Source of the DNA: Hemicentrotus pulcherrimus
Taxonomy: Eukaryota > Echinodermata > Echinoidea > Camarodonta > Strongylocentrotidae
Assembly (NCBI GenBank): GCA_003118195.1
Contig: BEXV01000578.1
Location: 1-64,000 of the forward strand
Direction: 5' to 3'
DNA length: 64,000 nucleotides
The notes beneath the pieces were generated by a model. It ran no database searches and was not told where the DNA came from. It saw only the letters and a program-made list of their open reading frames with translations. Positions 52,227 through 64,000 of the stretch are shown here, piece after piece. A program made the position numbers and the translations under genes. How positions within the stretch are numbered: the first letter of the stretch is position 1; every line of letters starts with the position of its first letter.

Positions 52227-55200
52227 GTAAGTAACTGGAGAACAAGACAGTTTCATTTTACTGACCTTCCCTTTGCTCAAAATGACATTGACTTTGAAAT
52301 TCATGTTAGAGGGTGGAGAAGAAAAATTCAAATCAAACAACAAAAAATAGACACTTTTTGCATTATGGTTGACATGAGTGAAATTAAAGATACTTCATCT
52401 GAGGAGAATGATTTTGTGGGTACTTGGGTAAATGAGCGTAAAGTTAGACTTAATCAATTACTAGTCATTCTGGGAATAATTTAAAGATGTACTTAACAAT
52501 CATATATATTAGAAGTCACTTCCCAGTATGATTTAACTTTATGATAAAGAAAATCTTTAGTATTGATAGGTTTCCATGGTATTTGATTCATCGATAGACA
52601 GAATACTTGTTGGCGATTTAGAGCTATATATCGTCAAACATGCATTCCTGGCAAAATGTTATCCCAGCTCTCAGTAATCATTCATCAAATACTCCCTCGA
52701 TTCATTCAGATTGTAAGAAAAGTTGATGTGTCGGAATCTGACATCATTCTTCAAATTGGCACAAGAACCAAGGATCCAGGGTGGGTGTTTTTTGGCAGAG
52801 TTAGCTAGAGGGTAAAGATTAGATAATGATGATTAATGATTCCATCATCCCTGTTGTGTGTGTCACTGTTTGTGAGAATTTTCAATAACAACATACCTGG
52901 ATCCATTTTATAGGAGTTGGTTTGTGGATCAGGGGGACATGAAAGGAAATTTCAAGGTGACAATTTTTCCTCTTTTCCAAGCATTGTAGATGAGTTATCA
53001 AAAAACACATGATGATGAATATAACCATGATAGAATTAATGTTTTCCTTTGACGTAGATGAAATGAAGTGTCATGGTTCATAGGACCCCAGACCATTGGA
53101 AAGTCAGTTCACAGAAAAAAATGCTGTGATTATTTATTCCTTTGAAAGCTCTGAAAGGATCAAGGGATTATGGATTATGTCATGATTTTATTGATTCATG
53201 CTTTGTAAGTCATCTATTTGGAGTCTGCATCATTATTTATAACGAGATAATAACAATATATAGTATATCTTGAATAAAAGATATAAAATAATGATTAATA
53301 ATGATATTTTTTCAACACTTACCTATCATTGTGTAAATTAGCTACATAGGGTTGCGTAAGTCCAGTTATACATTCCTGGCTTAAAGCTCCTGTGACTTTC
53401 CTCACTCTACACATTCTATTCTTAGAATCCTATATGAGGTACTTGTTTGCACCCATGAGAGCACCCCCTCCTCCGTCATTCTACAGTCATTCTACCGATC
53501 CATTGTTCTCAAGTTTCCTCCATCCCTCCTCATACCTGCATCATGCTAGTAAAGGCCAAAGATCTTGTCAGAGTTTCCCCTTCTAAATCTCTCCTCAGCT
53601 CTCCATCTCTTCCCCATCCTTTAACTCGATCAATAAGGGGAAGTGGCAAATCCCCCCTCCAAAAATCAATCTAGATATACAGCCCTCATCTCCATCAATA
53701 CTCAGATATAGTTGAATCACAGTTGAAAAATATTGTATAATGTAATTCCATATATCATAATACCAAAGTGAGAAAGATCTCATATCACAGGTTGTGTTTA
53801 ATCTTTCTTTCCAAAATGTCTTTGAGTTTAGTTCAAAAAATATCTAATATTTCCATTATTTATTCAATTTGATTCATTGAAATTTTACTGACCTGGCAAA
53901 TTCAATTTTTAAAAAAAAAATCAACATGAATATTGCTCTCCTTGCAAAGGAATCTGTGTACCTGGGTTTGTTTCCATCTCTTTTCTCTGAATAATTCTGG
54001 TACAATGTTAAAATGTTTGCTCTCACTACAGAGCTAGCCTTTCCTCTTTGGGTAGTCAGATTTGTTCTCAGAATTTTATAAAAATAACCTTTACTTTTCT
54101 TCCTCTGTGCTAACAACTAACCAGAGGTGAAACACCTTTGCAAACTCAAGTTGCTCTTTATCTTGGCTTACAGCCATTTGTGCCCCAGTTTGGTCTGATT
54201 CTATTCTTTAGACCTGTTTTTGGTGAAAAATGATTTGATGTTTTTTTTTTAATACAAAACTTGGTGCCAAAAACAGTGCATAGGGGGTGTATTTTCAGGA
54301 AATTTATAGGATCTATCGGAAATTAAAAAAAAAAAAATAATTAAAATGAAATGAATGTAAAGCAGTATTATACAATGTATCTACAACATGCTCAATCTGG
54401 AAAGGATAAGATTAATTATTCAAGACTATTTTTCTTTATTATATCATATTGTGTTATGGTTTGACAAAAATATCAGAGAAAATTGAATAAGTGTATGTCA
54501 GAACAATGAAATTGAGCCCCAACTGGAGCTGTCCAATCCTAGCTGCACATCTTATCAACTAATAGTCAACATGGCAAAGAAAACAAGTAAACTAAAATGG
54601 CTATACATTGGCTGAATGTAGTTTATGAAAGATCTCTGTGGACTCTTGTCTTTCAACCATCGATCAAGCTCTGGTTTTATTTTAGATTCGTCCTTGTGGC
54701 AATCAGAGATAAGGGAGAAGAAAGGAAAGGAAAGGAAAAACATTCATAGACAACTGCAAAGTGATATACAGTTTCATGTTATTTTGCCATAGGGGTAGTG
54801 GGAGTCATCAGGAGAGATGAGGAAAGAGAAATTAAGAGATGGAGAGAGAGAAAGAAAATGATCTTTAAAGGGTTGCTGAAAAAAAAAANNNNNNNNNNNN
54901 NNNNNNNNNNNNNNNNNNNNNNNNNNNNNNNNNNNNNNNNNNNNNNNNNNNNNNNNNNNNNNNNNNNNNNNNNNNNNNNNNNNNNNNNNNNNNNNNNNNN
55001 NNNNNNNNNNNNNNNNNNNNNNNNNNNNNNNNNNNNNNNNNNNNNNNNNNNNNNNNNNNNNNNNNNNNNNNNNNNNNNNNNNNNNNNNNNNNNNNNNNNN
55101 NNNNNNNNNNNNNNNNNNNNNNNNNNNNNNNNNNNNNNNNNNNNNNNNNNNNNNNNNNNNNNNNNNNNNNNNNNNNNNNNNNNNNNNNNNNNNNNNNNNN

Positions 55201-56227
55201 NNNNNNNNNNNNNNNNNNNNNNNNNNNNNNNNNNNNNNNNNNNNNNNNNNNNNNNNNNNNNNNNNNNNNNNNNNNNNNNNNNNNNNNNNNNNNNNNNNNN
55301 NNNNNNNNNNNNNNNNNNNNNNNNNNNNNNNNNNNNNNNNNNNNNNNNNNNNNNNNNNNNNNNNNNNNNNNNNNNNNNNNNNNNNNNNNNNNNNNNNNNN
55401 NNNNNNNNNNNNNNNNNNNNNNNNNNNNNNNNNNNNNNNNNNNNNNNNNNNNNNNNNNNNNNNNNNNNNNNNNNNNNNNNNNNNNNNNNNNNNNNNNNNN
55501 NNNNNNAATAATGCAATGGAGTTTAACAAACACGAATTACAAAGGTCCAGATAGAAAGAAGAATATGAATTATTAAACCAGAATAATGGAGTGTAACTTG
55601 GAGACTAGGCATAAAGATATATTTTTTTTTTACGTTTACATATTTTCCTGATCAATTTATTCCTCAGATGTTGAAGTGGCATATGAGATTTATTTTAAGT
55701 CATTTCAGAACAAGTCTCCTCTTCATCATAAAAATGTTGCATGTCATTAACACGAAGAGGATCCATAGACCTGTTTATATTTTAGACTAGGGCATCGTTT
55801 TACAAAGCGGTTATAATCATAAGTATAAGTTTGTGAACATCCCATTGAAACATGTGTAAATTCAAATCGCATTACAATGTTGGTGAACTTGTAACTATGA
55901 TGGTTTTGTGAAACAGTGCCCTGTTAATATTCCTGACATGTGTATGATACAACAGTAGAAATCAATTCAACCAAGCCCTTCCTAACCCAACAACTTTGTA
56001 AGTTGGTTTATTGCCTCATTTATATGCTCTGTGACATTAATCTTTGTTTTCACATTTCATTTACATGTTCCGAATATTTGCATTTCTACACATGTGTACA
56101 TTTCCTTTTTTTTCCCTTTGCTTCTAATTCATCTTTCGAGTTAGATTTGGGTACCGGTACATGTATATCATTCATCAAATAATGCTTGTTTTTCTCTCTG
56201 TTGATCTGTTTCTTTTTGTCTGGGCAG
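52227..56227 (+). other. RhoGEF intron 4 (4001 bases including a gap)
   Basis: Bounded by gtaagt and gggcag, phase 0. The frame stays open 85 codons past the donor, to TAA at 52482. It contains the 618-base gap. Confidence 0.9.
54889..55506. other. Assembly gap (618 N) in intron 4
   Basis: It begins after an A homopolymer. It lies between the exons ending at 52226 and starting at 56228. Because those two exons join in phase and by family alignment, no conserved DH exon is likely to be hidden here. Confidence 0.99.
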
Positions 56228-56386
56228 GATATGATGAAGCATTACAAGGAAGAACAGGGGCGGGATGTGATCGCCAGGGCACTCAAGTCAATGACTAACG
56301 TGGCATGGCACATCAATGATATGAAGAGAAAACATGAGGCATCTGTCCATGTTCAAGAGATACAGAGTCAGCTACATGGATGGCAG
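56228..56386 (+). CDS. PLEKHG1/2/3-like: PLEKHG1/2/3-like RhoGEF, last DH helices and DH-PH linker exon
   Basis: A 159-base exon of 53 codons, phase 0 at both ends, after acceptor ctgggcag (ending 56227) and before donor gtaggt (56387). It encodes DMMKHYKEEQGRDVIARALK, then SMTNVAWHINDMKRKHEASV and VQEIQSQLHGWQ. The block VAWHINDMKRKHE..VQEIQS..(N/G)W is the characteristic C-terminal DH helix running into the PH domain in PLEKHG1-3. In vertebrates the next residues are typically (K)GPDLTxYGELVLEG, the first PH strand. No such exon is visible between 56387 and 64000, so the protein continues outside the window. The cumulative coding length through this exon is 527 residues from Met 37128, with no frameshift. 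Confidence 0.95.
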
Positions 56387-58046
56387 GTAGGTCAGAGACG
56401 GTGAAAACATAAACATGAGCTGAAGGCACTTTGCCTCAGAAATGTGCCTTTGAAAACTGTTCATGTTCATTGGTTGTGAATGAGTGCTCCGAATTTAATT
56501 TTCTTTAACCTTAGATTTTTTGTTTGTTTGGGGGTTGCAGAGATAAATTTTGGAAGTCCATGTACTCTGGTTTTTGCACTTTTTTTTTATAGATCCAAAT
56601 GTTTAGAATACCACTTTGAACTATTGAGAAATAACTTAGTCTGACTAACAACTTTAAACAATTTTAGATCAGAAAAATTTACATATTGTCAAGCTTATTA
56701 AGCACTAAAAAAAGAATAAGGAGGTGATTCATTTTAGATGAAACACCTGTTTTTATGAACTGGGAAGGAAGGTGTCTGCACAGTGATGTGTAAAATGAAG
56801 AATCACCAGAATTCCCCATTGCAGACGTGACGCATGAGCCACGTACGATAGCGGTTTCAATGGAAACAGATGAGTTTCATGGCGACTGTGGGACTAGTTA
56901 CTTGTCATGTGTCCCCTTCCTCTGGTACATTGCTAACACGTCCAAGACCTGGCCCCAACATCTGCATCTGTACTTAAAGTAACATCCAATTCGAAATGGG
57001 TGTCGGGTTTATTAAGTGAAACTTTAGATACCGGTATGTAAAAAGCAAAAACAAGCAATCCCATTTAAAGTGTCCAGAATAAAACAAATCTTCTACTCTT
57101 TTCATCCAAAAAACAAAAATGTTATGATGTGGCCATGAATTGATGTTTTTTCCTGGCATAACAATACCTTTGGTCAATGGTACGATCATGAGATGTTTCA
57201 TTTTTTGATAACTTGGTTGTACAGGTCACATTGCAATATTTATTGCTCAAAAGATATTTTCAGGCATGGTTTCTCCAGGTATATGCTCTGTTTTTAAGAG
57301 AATAACTACAGTAGAATATCACATACACATGTGTTTCAGCATGACATAATGTATAACATGAGGTTCAAACAAGCAATAACCAAAGAGCCATGGTATTCGG
57401 GATTCTAAGATCACTCCAATTTTCATGTTCCGGCTAGAGGAGTCCGAAAACCTTAGCTTCCTCACCAATTTCCCTCCCTGATTTCTTCTCATCGTGGTGT
57501 CTCTTCCTGCCTTGAGTTTGTTGAGACTTTAATCTTTCAATCTAAAGGATGCTTATTGAGAAGATGACAGAGGCAGCTGAACTTTTAGGACCCATCATAG
57601 ATGCCATAGATGTCACAGTGTGTCTTAAAGGTTCTACTCTTAGTTTGTTCTATAAATAAATATTCTTGTGTCAGTTTGTGAGAGGATCTTCTTGATTTAC
57701 AGTCACTTGTTGTAGGCCGATTCCAGAATTCTGAAAAGTCATTTTTTTTATTCAGAACTGTTTTCTTATTCCCTATTTAGAACTTACTGTTATGTTTTTT
57801 AAGAGCTAGAGATGCTTTAGCTAGACTCACATTGGATGAACTAATGCCCTTCTAATTCAGAGCAGACAGTATTCACCCATGACCAAGACTTTGTGTCCTT
57901 ACATGAACCCAATCAGTAAACTTGGAATAAAAGCTACTTCTAGAGGGTTGGAATTTGTTAGGTTTTCAAACAACCAGTTCTTTCTTGTAAATATCTCTTC
58001 AGTTTGCTTAAATATAGAATTCTGTACAGAAAGCTCTTAAAGTAAT

Positions 58047-58466
58047 TCAAAGACTGGAATAGAAATGGAGAAGAAATATGTTCCTAGGGTGACAGGGGTG
58101 AAGCAATTTATGAACCATATCAGCGATAGAGGAAGTGGGTGGAATGTTCTCAAAGACAAGCTCTTCTTCTTGAGTCACGTCTAGATAACGCACGGCTAGA
58201 ATATTTACGAGATGCGATGCAGAGAGCATAGTTGGTTGTCCGGTTTGAAAAACAACACCACCTATCAAGTAGTTGTGAGGTTTGCTTTTGATGAGTGGTT
58301 TGGATAGCTGGGAGACAGGGAGTGGTCTTATCTTCATCTGATACAAGCTTTCCAGGTTAATTGGGACAGGGTCCCCGGAACATTTGTCTCTTGAACATGT
58401 TCTGCTGTTCTGTTTGACATTTGAGAGGAAGTTCAAAAGGGGGTAATGATGAGGAAGAGATGTTTT
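58047..58466 (-). other. Unassigned antisense open frame (about 139 codons) in the 3' intron
   Basis: The longest non-repeat open frame outside the RhoGEF exons runs from the stop at 58047 back to 58466. It has no ATG near its beginning; the first Met (LYQMKIRPLPVS) is about 45 codons in. Composition is protein-like (for example IPPTSSIADMVHKLLHPCHP), and local GC is higher than in the neighbouring intron. I recognise no family. It could be an exon of an opposite-strand gene, a retrotransposon or pseudogene relic, or chance. It has no role in the sense gene, whose plus-strand frames here are closed. Confidence 0.25.
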
Positions 58467-60472
58467 TCAGTTGGAAAGCCATGATGTTAACCTATATTAC
58501 ATGATTTAATCTTGCCGATATTCTTTTGAATAAAACGGACATTTCATGTTGCTGCCAGTCTTGATGGTGATACAGATATCTGCTGAAATATGTTGATTGC
58601 TATAATTCTAACTGCTGGGATTATATGCTTTTTTTGCACTAATTGGAAGAAGAAAAAAATTCATCTTGAATAGCGCATTTGTATCTGTGCTTAAATAAGT
58701 AATCTATCTATTTGGAACTTGACTATAGAGGTTAGAGCCTCCTGTTTATAATCACAAGACTACTAATTATTGTATTTTATGCAGTTCCATGATACAGACT
58801 GAAAGGTCTACCAACCTGTAAACTTCCTGTGATTTTGGCATCAGGAAATTGTTAAAAAAGTTGCTTAATTTGCCCCCTTTCTTGGCCCTCTTGTCTGTCG
58901 TATGCATCCCCAATGGTGTCGTGTCTCGTCAGTAAGGCATCCGTTATTGTGTCTCCTCCTCTCTGCCTTTCCCCCACTTTTCTCCCCTTATTTATTTTGT
59001 TTACCTCTCTCCCATTTTTGCCCCTCTCCCATGTTTGCCCAATCATGTAACCTTTTTCTTTTTTTTAATTCTTCCTATGTTTTAGATATTTTCTCCCTTC
59101 TCTTACAGTCTCACATATTTTTCCATCTCCTTTAACTGTTGGTCCCCCTCTCTCTTTCTCCTCTCACTCAAATCTGTCTCTGTCTGTCTATCCCTGACTC
59201 TCTCTTCAGCCACATCTCTATATACAAGTTCTCCTGCAAATAAGCACAGCTGTCGTCTCTTGCCCCAATGATTATGTTAACCCATCCAGTCATCTCAAAA
59301 ATTAAAACCGTTGCCAACTTGCAATGAAATTAAATGACACATTGTATCAGGCAAAGTCTCTGTTTATTCAATTTCTTCATTGGTATCTGAAGGTCATTAC
59401 AAAGTAAATGATACAGGAATGCTAACTTTCATTTAGAGTTTGCATTTTTGTTTCCTTATTGACTTCTCCCCTCTTTATTGGCCTTGTCAAAACTAACTTT
59501 GAACCAGTAATATTTTATTATACAACAAAATGTTGATATCTTGTCTTGTCTTGTCTAAGAAGGAATACCGTTGCCTTCTAGTATCATCAAGATGAAATCT
59601 TTAACAACATGCCAATAGTTTGAAGGCCTAGTCTGACTGCTTCATCTCTCTGCTTGGATAAGGATTTGAAGATGGTGTTTTAAGGAACAGCTTCTAATGA
59701 GTGTAGGAACTGAAGTGAGATGAGATCAATTTCCCTCTGCAAACAAGTTCCTTAAAGTGTGTTATCTTGACCTTTGATAGTCATACCTATACTTAAAAGA
59801 TGAAAGAGTTATCTCTTTATAATTAGGTGTACTGACAGATGAAATACATCCTAGAAAGAGTTCTCACTAGCGTATGGCATTACAATAGTGACATTTGATG
59901 TAGAGAAGATACAAAATTGAATACTTTATAATTAAAGCTGTTTACTATTTTTTTTAAAGAGAGAGATGAAAGGGCGGTTTTATCAATAGACTGAAGGGTT
60001 CCTATTGTCAGAAATTGATAGTATAATAAGATAATGTCAACATTTCTATGATCATCTGAAGCAGAATGAAGAGAAACTAACTGTTGTGCCAAGAAATGGT
60101 AATTATAGTGAGGGCTACAATGAAATAATGTGTCAAACGGTTATCAATTACAAGATGTAGTCTTGAGTATGGACTGTATGAAATGAGATATTTCAGCTTT
60201 CCTCTTAGATTAGAGATATTGAAGAAAATAAAAGAGAAATCATTTTGACATGACCAAAATATGTGTCATTGAGATATAAGAAATAGGAAAAGGAAAGGCT
60301 TTCATGAAAAGTAATGTTCTAGGCCAGGGCTGTAAGAAAATATGTCATGCAAAGCGTGGGTCTTTCCTGTTCCAAAAATCAGAAATATTGTTCTGTTTTA
60401 TAACTAAAGTCATTCAGTGTGGTATGGATTTCAATTGGGTATGAGGGAAGGAAAAGAGAGAAAAAGAGATAT

Positions 60473-60488
60473 AGGTAGGTAGGTAGGT
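60473..60488 (+). repeat. (AGGT)n microsatellite
   Basis: Four AGGT units inside a purine-rich stretch, downstream of the last confirmed exon. Confidence 0.75.
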
Positions 60489-63400
60489 ACATTTAGGGAG
60501 GTTAAAAAAAAGGAGAAAGAGAGTAAGTGTGCATCTGAAGAGAGAAAAGCAAGCCCCGAAGAAAATGTTAGTGAAGAGAGAAAAATAGTATTGAATGTCC
60601 TAGGTAAATATGTTAGAGAGCTATAATTAGCCTGATATTGATATTTAATTCCCCTTTAGGGTAACCTAATAACCTTATTACTTATGCTGTAGAAACTCTT
60701 TATTTGCATAAGCTAGAGAAAAGACAGTCATGAAAAGTTCTTTTGCCCCTTCAGCAACTATTTCATCAGTGTTATATTCTCTTCTAGCTCAGTTCTCTTT
60801 GCTGCTTATTTTTCCCATAGTAATAGCATGAATCTTGGATTCACCAAATATGACTGTAAGCTCAGGAAAGTTCATTGCCTTTTGAGAACACCTATTTTTT
60901 ATATGGACATGTTAAGAAGAACCTTGATGTAACAGGGAGCTACCATACTACCACGTACACATGGAACGACTGTTTAACATGTTCCCCCATTCATTATTGG
61001 TCTCCCTCGTTTTGGATTGGCTAATTAATCTCCTTCTCTAAAATCTCCAAAATGATAATTAAACAAATAACCCTTGAAAACAATTATAAACAAAGCAAAA
61101 ATGATGTGTTTTGAAGGAAGACATACTCTTAAGCTATTCAGGGAAGGGGCATGTTTTGAAAAATGAATGGTTTAGTTTTTTCAATACTTTGAGGAGCTTT
61201 AAGGGGAGGTGAGGGGGAAAGAATAGAAGTTGTAAATTGTATCATCAGGTTAGTCAGTCTAGACATATTGGGTCTTTTTTTCCTTGTACCTAGTTGGAAA
61301 AGCAGAAGAAATTGAAAAACGGGAGAGGGGTTGATTTTGTGATCAGGAGGGAAAAGAAAGAAATGAGGGAAGGGTAGAAGAGGAAGGGGTAAAAAAGGGA
61401 AAAGGAGTGAGGATTCAAATGGGGGTGGGGGTTGTAAGTAATGTATGCTCTTGATGTGAGTGGTATTAAAGAGAAGTTTGTTTCCTTGTAGTTCAGTCCA
61501 GACAGACAGGAATAGAGAGAAGATTTTAAAGAGCTACTCAGTTTGATTCACATTGCTTATTGTATGAATTCAAGACATGGGAACTACATCTAGATGATAC
61601 ATATCCACTTGCAAAACAATAAATCATGAAAAATGGTTACATATCATCTCTGTTCTTTACTCATCATGCTGAGACTTGCTCTGTCAATAAGTATACGTAG
61701 CGTGTGCATTCTTGGCAAAAAAACTTACAGGAAAGAAAAAAATGAGGTACTGTTGCATTCTGTCACTGTATTTTTAGAGAGTGTGATCAACCACTAAGGC
61801 TGTCCTTTCAGCATACCCTTAACAGGTCCTCCTGGTAAACTGTAAAGCTCCAGGAACTCCCATAATGTAATCAGTTTGTATCACATCGGGCATCAGGACT
61901 ACCAAGAAGTCTTCCATCTTGCTCGGGATACTAGGAGACAGCTAGGAGAATTAATTCAGTAACCTATCACTGAGCCTGCTAAGACCTAATAGAAATATAC
62001 CTAATCCAATAGCTCAAGCCGGAAGATATCCTCAGGCTTGGTTCAGACAGGATAGGAAGAGTTTGATCACTGAATTAGATCACTAAAGACTCTCTCTCTC
62101 AAGGCTCCCTTCTATCTCCTAGATGGAGTGGGCAGACAAGTTCCACCTCCCTGGTGTGGGCTTTCGCATTTAAGCTTAAAAAAGACCCAAGTGATTTTGT
62201 CGTATTTACAAAATTGTATTGTAAGGAGATAAAGCTTTTCATTCTTAAGTCTTTAACGAGCAAAATACTTTGGCAGGTTGTAAATGCATCTAAATACTTT
62301 GCTGATAATTCTCTGTGTTAAAATACATGATTTTATGGTGAACTAATCATTCATTAAAATACATTGCACCTTGAAGGAATACATACCACTCAACTGTTGA
62401 AGAGAAATGTTGACCTTTTTGGATGCAGTGAAAATGTTAATGTTCCTGCAGCAGACAAATAAAGACTAAAGATACATTAATCAATCACTGAAACATCATT
62501 TTAGCCCACCAGAGTAGCTCATCCAAAGCATCTAATTGCTACTATTCAGGGAAGAGATGATATTGGATCCAATGTAAACAAAGAAGTTACCATGGTAACT
62601 GTATAACAGCAGCAACATGAGTGTGCCTGATGATGGAAATTAGGATTTATGTATAGTGGTTAGCTAAATTGAGACATCCTATGTGCTAAAAGAATTTTCT
62701 CCTTGAAGATGGGTTTCCCAAACATCAATTTCTAGGATATTGCTGTGACTGATATACTTAAGGTCATTAATGGAAAGATATTGCTTTTATGACTTTATGT
62801 CAATAGTGCAATTTAATATATTTTGGAGATGTTTGATGAACATTGCAACCCTTTCTATATAGCTTGCTTCTGTTTAGAACAATCGACATCGACTTCTTTC
62901 CAATCCCCGTGCAATGATTTTGATGTCCATTAAAAATATTGCTGCATGTCACCACTCCCCTCCAGCTCCCTCCCAACAAAAACAAAAACAAACAAAAAGT
63001 AATGAACTTAGCTTTTGTCTCTTCTTTCAATTTTGCACATCTCTGTACAGTGAAAAAGTTCAATTGTTATTAATTTGAAGATATACTGCTATCAGAGTTA
63101 GATCTGAAGTATTGTTTTTATTTTAGAATTTCTCTCTTTGTCTTTTGGATATATTCTCATTCTTTTGTATTCCTTGTGTCACATCTTTTCCTGTTTTTTC
63201 ACTGGTCTGCTTTTCACAAACATCAAGATGCAGATAACAATGTTAAAATATTATTCAGTTAACATAGATCAGATGCCTCCTAACTACACCACTGTGTATC
63301 ATTCTCATTCCTTAATCACAAGAAAATGTTGGTTCCCGTTTATCTATCTCTCTCTAACACCCTTCCATCCATGCATACTCCTGTATGTCATTACTAGCTG

Positions 63401-64000
63401 CAGACAACATAGTTCAGTTCTTGTTTTCTGACTCTGTTTCATCCAAGATGCCCTCCTTATAAGGACAGAGCTCATGTCATAAGCACTTTTAAAGTTTATT
63501 TGTCTGTCTGTGATGTGAAAAGCTTTATCTCATTCGTTGTCACGTACCTGTGTTACTCATAAGCAAATGGCAGAGAAAAAGGACATAAGGTATTGTTTGG
63601 TAGGAGATGTCAAGGGATTCAGGTTATTTTGAAATCATGACTAAACCTTCAAAAGCATGAGGTACTTGTGATCTTGGGATGGTAGCTAGAGCTGCTAGAT
63701 AATGTTAGGATAGACTGAACAAAATAGTGATAGGATTTATCTCTTTCTGCTTAGCTTTTGTGATGAAAAATTGGCATGTCTAAATGGTCCCTAGGGATGA
63801 AGTTAAAATACAATGGTAAGGAATAAATCAAGAATAGAAACTAAAATGAAATATTTCACAAATTATCTGTGTCACTTCAATTATATTTGATATAATTAGG
63901 GAGATGGCATATATTGTGTAGTTTTCAGTCAAAATATATAGGCTTAGTTTGGATGACTGCCATAATCATGTTTTCCAAATGCCACAGTTTTAATTTTGGG

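Larger units (their letters stand above)
56387..64000 (+). other. Start of RhoGEF intron 5, at least 7.6 kb, no exon seen
   Basis: It begins with donor gtaggt. I searched for the first PH-domain strand (GPDLxxYGEL-like) and found none, so the next coding exon should be to the right of the window. It contains a pyrimidine-rich stretch near 58930-59200, a purine-rich stretch near 61300-61430 and the antisense frame at 58.0-58.5 kb. Confidence 0.7.

Noticed and set aside
54774..55533. Open frames of 222-251 codons
   Set aside because: They cross the 618-base gap and consist almost wholly of unknown residues.
1..64000. CRISPR array, operons, bacterial promoters, prophage or defence system
   Set aside because: No regularly spaced repeats and no dense gene packing; introns, SINE and MITEs show that this is animal nuclear DNA.

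Overview
This window looks like nuclear DNA from an invertebrate animal. It is AT-rich, with large introns, GT-AG splice junctions, MITE-like foldback elements and a tRNA-derived SINE. The extreme abundance of the octamers TACATGTA and TACCGGTA, the retroposon types and the gene content suggest a marine deuterostome, most likely an echinoderm of sea-urchin type. That assignment is inference only.

One protein-coding gene is clearly supported, on the + strand. Five exons (37126-38180, 41580-41680, 48529-48598, 52029-52226, 56228-56386) join in frame into a 527-residue partial protein that is still open at the right edge. It is a Rho guanine-nucleotide exchange factor of the PLEKHG1/2/3 type. 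A long acidic, Ser/Pro-rich N-terminal region is followed by a DH domain spread over five exons. The PH domain expected next is not visible and should lie beyond base 64000. Two candidate upstream coding exons (17032-17338 and 28317-28428) both end in phase 1 at good donors and splice in frame into the 37126 acceptor. They could be alternative N-termini from separate promoters.

Layout: 1-17.0 kb is non-coding as far as I can see, with two foldback elements and one SINE. 17.0-37.1 kb holds the two candidate first exons and several mobile elements. 37.1-56.4 kb holds the confirmed exons and introns of 3.4, 6.8, 3.4 and 4.0 kb. 56.4-64 kb is the start of a further intron, with one unexplained antisense open frame.

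The repeat content is notable. One roughly 390-bp foldback family with TTAA at both ends is present four times. A 471-bp near-identical tandem duplication in intron 2 is broken by a single N and adjoins a 117-bp near-perfect hairpin; it may be an assembly artefact. Three N gaps (12510-12888, 23452-23516, 54889-55506) and three single Ns mark an unfinished draft, and several of them touch G homopolymers. I see no CRISPR array, rRNA or functional tRNA, and nothing bacterial. No gene system outside known families could be established.
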